Virus record (IMG/VR): IMGVR_UViG_3300049448_000048
Coordinates: 1-27,086 of that record
DNA length: 27,086 nucleotides
Reading direction: 5' to 3' (one strand)
From: a virus
Position numbers and translations under genes: made by a program. Below are positions 1-4,553 of this stretch, one piece after another (positions within the stretch are counted from its first letter, which is position 1; every line of letters begins with the position of its first letter). The notes beneath the pieces were generated by a model. The model ran no database searches. It had not been told where the DNA came from and saw only the letters and a list, made by a program, of their open reading frames with translations.

Positions 1-291
1 GTCTCAGCTACGCCGTTGCAGTCGAATTCATCGACTCCGGCAGCTAGCTACTCCGGCGCTCCCGGCTCCTTCCAGTCGTGTGTCATCGCACGCGAGTCCG
101 GTGGCAACCCTGGCGCCGTCAACGCATCCTCGGGTGCCGGTGGCCTATATCAGTTCCTTCCCTCAACCTGGGCAGCGCTAGGCTTCCCAGGCCTTCCCGA
201 GAACGCTAGCGTGGCAATGCAGAACGCGGCGTTCGCGAAGGCATACGCGGAGTCCGGCACAAGTCCGTGGGCTCCCTACGACGGCTGTTAA
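1..291 (+). CDS. Lysozyme-fold transglycosylase domain protein, 5' end cut by window edge
   Basis: The frame is open from base 1 to the stop at 289-291, so the true start may lie outside the window; the first start codon inside it is the TTG at 16. The visible C-terminal part is a compact lysozyme-like domain of about 73 residues. Counting from the TTG, the motif ARESGGNP places the likely catalytic Glu at residue 27. The later segments GLYQFLPSTW and the ending SPWAPYDGC are typical of small actinobacterial and actinophage SLT/Rpf-like domains. Cys22 and the terminal Cys91 probably form a disulfide, which suggests action outside the cytoplasm. The family cleaves the glycan backbone of peptidoglycan. 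It is the only plus-strand gene and converges on the phage late operon across a hairpin. It could be a further phage lysis or virion enzyme, or a flanking host gene; the window does not decide. Confidence 0.75.
   Translation, partial: VSATPLQSNSSTPAASYSGAPGSFQSCVIARESGGNPGAVNASSGAGGLYQFLPSTWAALGFPGLPENASVAMQNAAFAKAYAESGTSPWAPYDGC
147..163. repeat. 17-nt direct repeat, copy 1
   Basis: The 17-nt word ATATCAGTTCCTTCCCT lies inside the transglycosylase gene, where it encodes part of YQFLPS. It recurs exactly at 1384-1400 across the ribosome-binding site and start of the holin gene. The following bases stay partly similar, with both copies reaching TGGGC. Function unknown. Confidence 0.6.
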
Positions 292-311
292 CCGTCCGAG
301 CCCATACGTGA

Positions 312-352
312 CTCTGCCCCGGTTACCGTCGGAGGTCGGTACCGGGGCAGAG
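312..352. terminator. Hairpin terminator between convergent genes
   Basis: The arms at 312-328 (CTCTGCCCCGGTTACCG) and 337-352 (CGGTACCGGGGCAGAG) are complementary apart from one bulged base, around an 8-nt loop. The hairpin lies between the plus-strand stop at 291 and the minus-strand stop at 364, where a shared bidirectional terminator is expected. No long T tract follows on either strand, which is common for GC-rich actinobacterial terminators. Termination is inferred from structure and position. Confidence 0.8.
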
Positions 353-363
353 GTCTGTTCGGG

Positions 364-525
364 CTAGACGCGTCTGGAGTACGCCGTGGGCAGCGCCCAG
401 TACGCGACGAGCAGGACGCCGATGGCTCCGATCAGGATGGCCAGTGCATGGACGACGGACAGACCGCCGACCCACAGGACCACGGCCACGATGATGAGAG
501 CGATTCCGATCAGGACAGCGAGCAC
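364..525 (-). CDS. Small two-helix membrane protein of the lysis cassette
   Basis: This 53-aa frame starts with GTG at 525 and is preceded by a near-ideal Shine-Dalgarno, AAGGAGGT, about 4 nt upstream. The product is almost wholly hydrophobic. Helix one is about residues 2-22 (starts MLAVLIGIALIIVAVVLW). Helix two is about residues 27-46, followed by a short basic tail ending SRRV. It starts 12 nt after the stop of the papain-like hydrolase gene and is the last gene of the operon before the terminator. Size, topology and place fit a second holin, an antiholin or a small lysis regulator. No family is recognised, so the role is inferred. The strong ribosome-binding site makes it very likely to be a real gene. 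Confidence 0.85.
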   Translation of the reverse strand: MLAVLIGIALIIVAVVLWVGGLSVVHALAILIGAIGVLLVAYWALPTAYSRRV

Positions 526-537
526 GGTACCTCCTTC

Positions 538-1098
538 TCAGGCTGACTTCCGCCAGGCCTGGCTATCGTTGAACTGCCACCAGTCACCCGGCGTACATAT
601 CCGGGTGTCGGTCGCCTCGGGGCAGGCCAGAGAGAAGTGATGGTAGATCCAGGCCCATGCCGAGGAGCACACTACGTGGCCAGGGAGCAGCCCGTTCTTG
701 GTCGGCCACCGCCACAGCTGGTCTAGCGCAGCCTGGAGGGCATCTAGGTCAAGGCTGTGTGCCAAGTCCTCAGAGATGCCGACCCAGTCGTACGGCGTAC
801 CGGTCAGCTGGGCAGCGCCAGCCAGGAGACCCTTGTTCTGATCGGCTGTCCTGGCCTGGCCGTGGTTGCTGCGAGTGCGGTTGTCGTTGAGGTACGGTGT
901 ACAGTCCGCCAGACCGAATCCTCCTGGTCGGCCCTCCAGCCCCATCCAGCGACCGTGAGCATCCTGATGGGTCACGCCGATGACGTGGTTGGCCACAGCT
1001 GGCTTGCCTTCGATCACGTCTCCAATACGGATCAAGTCCTGTGTGATACCAGAACCTGTCCAGACCGCCAGGACATCACCTGGCGCGGCCGGCATCAT
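538..1098 (-). CDS. Permuted papain-like (NlpC/P60, YiiX-like) hydrolase
   Basis: The 186-aa product begins with PGDVLAV, followed by NHVIGVT with His38 and LEGRPGG with Glu55. Near the end comes GHVVCSSAWAWIY with Cys144. His before Cys is the order in circularly permuted NlpC/P60 (YiiX/LRAT-like) thiol hydrolases, in which Cys attacks an amide or ester bond. Residues 97-106 (QLTGTPYDWV) resemble the Y-D-W stretch that precedes the nucleophile in such proteins. There is no signal peptide or membrane helix. The start overlaps the holin stop by 4 nt (ATGA), so it is probably translated with the holin. A peptidoglycan peptide bond is the most likely target given the lysis cassette, but the substrate is inferred. 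The exact catalytic set needs structural comparison. Confidence 0.7.
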   Translation of the reverse strand: MMPAAPGDVLAVWTGSGITQDLIRIGDVIEGKPAVANHVIGVTHQDAHGRWMGLEGRPGGFGLADCTPYLNDNRTRSNHGQARTADQNKGLLAGAAQLTGTPYDWVGISEDLAHSLDLDALQAALDQLWRWPTKNGLLPGHVVCSSAWAWIYHHFSLACPEATDTRICTPGDWWQFNDSQAWRKSA

Positions 1099-1385
1099 GG
1101 CTGGACCGGAGGCACAGCAGGCGCCACGGGTGCGACGGGCTGGGCCGGAGGAACAACCGTGACGAGATCTGGCCGGTTCGTGTGAGGAGCGATGTACGAC
1201 GCTATAGAGCCAAGCACGGTCGCAAGCACGACCGGTGCCTGAAGCTGGAGGTCCATCGGGATCCTGGCGGCCAGCGACGGCCAGAGCGCCAGGGTCAGCG
1301 CCACGGCATAGCCGATGACTGCAACGGTTGACATCCCGGCGACCGGTTTGGCCTCGATCGGGGTGCCCTTCACCTTTACTGCCAT
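1095..1385 (-). CDS. Holin
   Basis: The 96-aa protein has two hydrophobic stretches, about residues 19-39 and 49-66. A short basic and polar N-terminus precedes them. The tail from about residue 75 is rich in Pro, Ala and Val (ends PVAPAVPPVQP) and probably cytoplasmic or flexible. Size, topology and the position directly after the endolysin gene fit an actinophage holin, which forms lesions in the cytoplasmic membrane so that the endolysin can reach the wall. The ATG at 1385 has an AGGGAAGGA ribosome-binding site a few bases upstream. Its 93-nt leader holds two interleaved inverted repeats that could control expression (see 1406-1468). It overlaps the next gene by 4 nt. Confidence 0.8.
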   Translation of the reverse strand: MAVKVKGTPIEAKPVAGMSTVAVIGYAVALTLALWPSLAARIPMDLQLQAPVVLATVLGSIASYIAPHTNRPDLVTVVPPAQPVAPVAPAVPPVQP

Positions 1386-1400
1386 ATCAGTTCCTTCCCT
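1384..1400. repeat. 17-nt direct repeat, copy 2
   Basis: Exact copy of the 17-nt word at 147-163. Here it covers the holin ribosome-binding site and the first two bases of the holin start codon. Confidence 0.6.
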
Positions 1401-1405
1401 TTGCT

Positions 1406-1468
1406 TGGGCTTCCTGAGGACACCCTGGACCGGAAAGGGAAGCCCATCTTGGCCAGCCCAGGGTGTCC
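1406..1468 (-). promoter_or_regulatory. Two interleaved inverted repeats in the holin leader
   Basis: Pair A is 1406-1414 (TGGGCTTCC) with 1438-1446 (GGAAGCCCA), 9 perfect pairs. Pair B is 1418-1428 (GGACACCCTGG) with 1458-1468 (CCAGGGTGTCC), 11 perfect pairs. The order A-B-A'-B' would give an H-type pseudoknot if both form, or two alternative hairpins if not. On the transcribed strand, B' begins 10 nt after the endolysin stop and A ends about 20 nt before the holin start. Pair B alone could act as an attenuator or RNA-stability hairpin. The base pairing is seen directly; a regulatory role is inferred. Confidence 0.55.
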
Positions 1469-1478
1469 GATCATGGGA

Positions 1479-2414
1479 TTACTGCAAGACCCAGAGCTTG
1501 GATCCAGCAGCGATGGGGTGGTGCGGGTCCTCGGCCGGGTCACCGAGCGCGTAGTTCAGCCAGTCGAACATCTGCGCGTCCCAGTGGCCACCGTCCTTCA
1601 TGCACGTGGCCCGTAGGATGTGCGCCGGCGACATGCCCGGTGCTCCAGCTGCCGTCAGCTGACGGCTGACTGCCGCCAGTGACTGGTTCCCGTCGGTCGT
1701 CCACCACGACCAGGTGAACGTTGGGCCAGACGACGGCCGTGGGAACTGGCCGTAGTCGTTATGTAGACCGGCGTCGAGGTCGCACTGGACACCGCCGATG
1801 GTGACGAACCCACCCTGCATGATGTCCGGCGTGAAGCCCGACGTCGCCCACTCGGAGCCGGACCATGCTGGCGTGCCCCAGACATAGGTGCACTTGCCAG
1901 CAGCCTTCGCCCGGCTCGTCGGCCAGAAGCCACCGTACATGCCGACCCGGCTCCGGCCTAGGACGGCCGCGCAGCCGTCGAGGTAGGAGTTGATGAGACT
2001 CTGCTGGCCAGACGTAGCATCCCAGTCGGCCGCGAAGTAGATCGGGATGCCGTCAACGCCGCACGCCTTGGCGAGCGTCTCGGCGTTCTGGGCGTCAGCC
2101 TCGCCACCCGACTTCCCGCGCAGCATGTCCTGAGCACCGTACTCGTACACCAGGACGATGCTCACACCGGCCGCGCGCAGGTCATGCGCCCGGCTCGGCG
2201 TCAGGTTCTTGCTGGGATCCAGACTGGCGTACTGAGCCACGAACACTTCACCAGCACCCTTGACGGAACCGACGCTGGGCTTGGTCCAGGCGTAGTCGAT
2301 ACCCGGCACGCCGTTCCGGCTCAGCGCCGGAGCATGCACCGTGGCGAACTTGAACGGGTCGCCACCGTCGGCCGGCATGGCCACTGCCTGTAGGTCCGAG
2401 AAGGTGTAAGTCAT
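1479..2414 (-). CDS. Endolysin, DUF1906 glycoside hydrolase-like domain plus C-terminal wall-binding domain
   Basis: The 311-aa protein has a DUF1906 (Rv2525c-like, TIM-barrel) domain at about residues 37-226. Visible landmarks are GIDYAW (Asp40), FVAQYAS, LVYEYG (Glu91), IYFAADWDA (Asp130, Asp132), MYGGFWP and QCDLDAG. These acidic residues line the pocket in the family and are good catalytic candidates. The last 85 residues have a LysM-like start (NQSLAAVSRQL) and end (AAGSKLWVL) around an inserted segment, and probably bind the cell wall. DUF1906 domains are common in actinophage lysins and are thought to act on peptidoglycan or linked glycans. There is no signal peptide, so release would depend on the downstream holin. 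The ATG overlaps the preceding stop by 4 nt, and only a weak ribosome-binding site is seen, so coupled translation is likely. Confidence 0.85.
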   Translation of the reverse strand: MTYTFSDLQAVAMPADGGDPFKFATVHAPALSRNGVPGIDYAWTKPSVGSVKGAGEVFVAQYASLDPSKNLTPSRAHDLRAAGVSIVLVYEYGAQDMLRGKSGGEADAQNAETLAKACGVDGIPIYFAADWDATSGQQSLINSYLDGCAAVLGRSRVGMYGGFWPTSRAKAAGKCTYVWGTPAWSGSEWATSGFTPDIMQGGFVTIGGVQCDLDAGLHNDYGQFPRPSSGPTFTWSWWTTDGNQSLAAVSRQLTAAGAPGMSPAHILRATCMKDGGHWDAQMFDWLNYALGDPAEDPHHPIAAGSKLWVLQ

Positions 2415-2656
2415 GATGGCGTCACATGCTCTCCGGTGTCCTTGAGGCTTGGCGCGTTCGCATCGTGCTGACGCTGCAAGTCGAACAGACCTTGCATCAG
2501 ACCGAACGCTGCGTCCTCGTACTCCGCCAGCCCGTCTGTCTCGGCGTGGCGGAGTTCGCGCACTGCCGCTTCGGCGTAGGGCTTGTTGTGGTCGTCGTCC
2601 TTGAGTACGCCGACGAATTCGATCAGCGCATTGTGAAGATTGCTACTGAGGGCCAT
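2411..2656 (-). CDS. Small acidic hypothetical protein
   Basis: The best start is the ATG at 2656, giving 81 aa (MALSSNLHNALIEFVGVLK...). An upstream extension of the frame runs through the leader and part of the preceding gene and has no protein-like composition. AGGAG lies about 9 nt before the ATG inside a leader that is nearly repeated at 17136-17155. The product is soluble, acidic and mostly helical by composition, with one short helical region at about 28-64 (AEAAVRELRHAETDGLAEY) and a polar tail. No catalytic motif is visible. It overlaps the endolysin start by 4 nt, which ties its expression to lysis. Similar-sized acidic proteins occur next to actinophage lysins, but no function can be assigned. 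Confidence 0.7.
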   Translation of the reverse strand: MALSSNLHNALIEFVGVLKDDDHNKPYAEAAVRELRHAETDGLAEYEDAAFGLMQGLFDLQRQHDANAPSLKDTGEHVTPS

Positions 2657-2661
2657 TCCCT

Positions 2662-2681
2662 TTCTCCTGTTCCTCGTTGGG
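2662..2681 (-). promoter_or_regulatory. Extended ribosome-binding leader, copy 1
   Basis: On the minus strand this reads CCCAACGAGGAACAGGAGAA, and it ends 5 nt before the ATG at 2656. It matches 18 of 20 bases of 17136-17155, which sits at the same distance from another start codon. It contains the AGGAG Shine-Dalgarno. Confidence 0.55.
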
Positions 2682-2705
2682 CTTCCCTGGGAGAATAGTA
2701 GCTCG

Positions 2706-3089
2706 TCAGCGCACCGGAACCTTATATATCTGGGCACAGTCGACAGGCCGGAATGTATGGTCGACAAATGCCAGGAACGCCTTCTCCCGGATAGCGTCCT
2801 GCTGCGTGGGATGCGGGTCGCTGAAATGCTGGACCAGTCCGTGCCACAAGGTGATCTGATCCGCTCGCGCATCATTGCCGATGTGGCAGGCAGTTATCTG
2901 TGAGTTGTGGAAGAAGAAGAAGATCGCCACGCTGAGAAGTATGTCGATTGATACGGAAATGGCCAGACCCCATATCAGCCTCTTGACTATCTTCCGGAAG
3001 GCGAACAGCTGATTGATCCTGGCTATTGAGTCTCCCAGTCTCTCGGCGAGCTCAAGAGCGTCCTTATTCTCCGGGCGATTCGGGGTCAC
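2706..3089 (-). CDS. Single-pass membrane protein, actinophage lysis-region type
   Basis: The 127-aa protein has a polar helical N-terminus (residues 5-37), one strong membrane helix at about 38-60 (LIWGLAISVSIDILLSVAIF) and a C-terminal domain with Cys68 and Cys118. The outer part fits a recurrent actinophage architecture with a cysteine just after the helix and a final cysteine near the C-terminus, which could pair outside the membrane. The GTG at 3089 has GGAAGG upstream and lies 26 nt inside the preceding gene. Lying upstream of the endolysin, it may adjust lysis timing or exclude superinfecting phage; both are inference. The topology (N-in, C-out) follows from the basic residues before the helix (RKIVKR). 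Confidence 0.75.
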   Translation of the reverse strand: MTPNRPENKDALELAERLGDSIARINQLFAFRKIVKRLIWGLAISVSIDILLSVAIFFFFHNSQITACHIGNDARADQITLWHGLVQHFSDPHPTQQDAIREKAFLAFVDHTFRPVDCAQIYKVPVR

Positions 3090-3273
3090 CCTGACCTTCC
3101 TTTCCTTCCGGCCTTATCTCTCGGTACAGCTGTCCCTGTCGCTCGATGGTCTCGGTCAAATCCTCAAGCAGTTCCTCGGCTCGTTTTTGCTGCTCCATAA
3201 TCTCAGCATCTATCTCATCGGGTGTCAATCCGTCTACTCTTCGGCGAATTGCGAATTTCACGGTGGCCGCCAC
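3064..3273 (-). CDS. Small charged helical protein
   Basis: I place the start at the GTG at 3273, which overlaps the preceding TAG by one base (TAGTG), giving 69 aa (MAATVKFAIRRRVDGLTPDEI...). The same frame is open further upstream, but that part lies on top of the 3273-3584 gene and is low-complexity, with many Arg and Gly. The product has a helical, heavily charged middle (about residues 17-53, including EQQKRAEELLEDLTETIER) that could form a coiled coil, and an acidic, proline-containing tail. It lacks a membrane helix. It sits between a membrane-anchored coiled-coil protein and a single-pass membrane protein and may partner one of them. No family is recognised. Confidence 0.65.
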   Translation of the reverse strand: MAATVKFAIRRRVDGLTPDEIDAEIMEQQKRAEELLEDLTETIERQGQLYREIRPEGKEGQGDPESPGE

Positions 3274-3584
3274 TATCTCTTGTCCATACGGCCAGCCAAT
3301 TCCGTTAGCAGACCTAGGACGTGTTTCTGCGACTGGTTGATAGCCTCCAGCATCGGCATTGTCTGCTGCTCCTGGAGGTCCATCAGCTTGTCGCGCTGAT
3401 CCTCGGCGCGTTCCGCGCGGCGCTGCATCGAAGTTATCATGGCTTGAGTCTGCTGCCAGAGGTCGTCGGCCTGGCTGGTACCGACTCGTCCACTGCCGCT
3501 CCTCCGGCCCACCAGGTAGGTGGACAGACCGCTGCTGAGGGCGATGGCGACCGTGACGATTATCCCAAGCCATACCAGATCCAT
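3273..3584 (-). CDS. Membrane-anchored coiled-coil protein
   Basis: The 103-aa protein starts with a membrane helix at about residues 3-25 (MDLVWLGIIVTVAIALSSGL). A basic linker follows, then a long helical region at about 42-98 (QAMITSMQRRAERAEDQRDK...) with heptad-like spacing. The cytoplasmic helix may oligomerise. The ATG at 3584 follows a strong ribosome-binding site, GGGGAGGT, and the gene begins 13 nt after the stop of the tail fibre-like gene. Such short N-anchored coiled-coil proteins are frequent next to actinophage lysis genes and resemble spanin- or antiholin-like helpers in layout, but no such function is shown here. The next gene starts on its last base. Confidence 0.75.
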   Translation of the reverse strand: MDLVWLGIIVTVAIALSSGLSTYLVGRRSGSGRVGTSQADDLWQQTQAMITSMQRRAERAEDQRDKLMDLQEQQTMPMLEAINQSQKHVLGLLTELAGRMDKR

Positions 3585-3597
3585 TCACGACCTCCCC

Positions 3598-4548
3598 CTA
3601 AACGAATAGCGGTATCGTAAAGTAGCAATCTACCCGAGTAGCGACCCCGGAAATCCCCTGGCAGTTCACGGATCCATCAGCCGCAAATTCCAGAGCCGCA
3701 GACTCCTGATTGGGCCCGGCTCCCACTATTCGAAGAACATCCGCCACGCAAGGGACACGGTGGAACGTAGGCACACGATAGGCAGCCGGGAAGGATCCTG
3801 CAGCCCATATATTCGTGCCGTCCGTAGTCGTGCCGCAAACCAGCTGCTTGAATGCCACCTGGAGATCGTTGTCACCGTTCAGCCGGTACCGGGCAAAGCC
3901 ACCTATGCTCCAGCCATTCGTCATAGCTGGCATGCTGCCTGGCGTAACGTCAGGCGGCTGCACCAGAAACGTCCATGCTGAGCCATTCCACAGCATCAGC
4001 GCATCGGTGTCCGTCTGGTAGTACAGGGTCGGTCGGACCAGCCATGTCGGCATGTTCGCTGCCGGTCCAGACTGCATGGTCTTGCCGGTATCAAAGCGCT
4101 CATCTACCAAGCTAGTCAGTCCGCCCGCAGAGGTAGAGGTCCAGTGCGAGATCGGGAGATCCCAGATACCAGTGGTGGTCTGGACTAGTGCTGGTAGTAC
4201 CGGGCTGCCCGAAGGTGTGCCGGTGATGATGTTGGGCTGGAGGAACGCCGTAGCGGTGCCGGCTGTCCTGAGAAGCCGAAGCGTCAGCCTGTCGATCCGG
4301 TTGGAGCCTGAGGCAGCCGGGACAGCCGTATTGACCGGGGCATCGCATGACCACAGCTTGCCCTTGACGATGCAGGAGCCAGCGGCCATGACGGCATTGC
4401 GTCCGACGCCATCAAGGCTCGGGGCAAGGCTGGTGGTGGGATTCATGATAACGCCATCGCCGTCGCCAACTCCGCCGATCAGAGACTCCCAGTCAGCGTC
4501 ACTAGTCAGCTGAAGGAATGGGCTGGGCCTTGCGTTCGTTACGGTCAT
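3598..4548 (-). CDS. Tail fibre-like / minor tail protein
   Basis: This is a 316-aa protein rich in Thr, Ser, Gly, Ala and short beta-type segments, typical of phage minor tail or receptor-binding proteins. The segment NRIDRLTLRLLRTAGTA (about residues 83-99) resembles the D-R-x-V-L-R-Y strand found in baseplate and fibre proteins of actinophages. Residues 160-200 include the YYQTDTDALMLWNGSAW pattern often seen in fibre shafts. The C-terminal third is a probable beta-sandwich. It starts 5 nt after the giant tail-tip gene with AGGGGAC as a close ribosome-binding site, so it should be made with the tail tip and probably attaches to it. Receptor binding is inferred from position and composition. 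Confidence 0.7.
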   Translation of the reverse strand: MTVTNARPSPFLQLTSDADWESLIGGVGDGDGVIMNPTTSLAPSLDGVGRNAVMAAGSCIVKGKLWSCDAPVNTAVPAASGSNRIDRLTLRLLRTAGTATAFLQPNIITGTPSGSPVLPALVQTTTGIWDLPISHWTSTSAGGLTSLVDERFDTGKTMQSGPAANMPTWLVRPTLYYQTDTDALMLWNGSAWTFLVQPPDVTPGSMPAMTNGWSIGGFARYRLNGDNDLQVAFKQLVCGTTTDGTNIWAAGSFPAAYRVPTFHRVPCVADVLRIVGAGPNQESAALEFAADGSVNCQGISGVATRVDCYFTIPLFV

Positions 4549-4553
4549 GTCCC

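Noticed and set aside
2657-2875. Longer 154-aa version of the acidic protein before the endolysin
   Set aside because: The extension runs through the conserved ribosome-binding leader and into the preceding gene, with Arg/Ser-rich text unlike a real N-terminus.
3274-3588. N-terminal extension of the 69-aa charged protein to 174 aa
   Set aside because: The extra part overlaps the membrane-anchored coiled-coil gene in another frame and is low-complexity; the GTG at 3273 gives a TAGTG junction like others in the operon.
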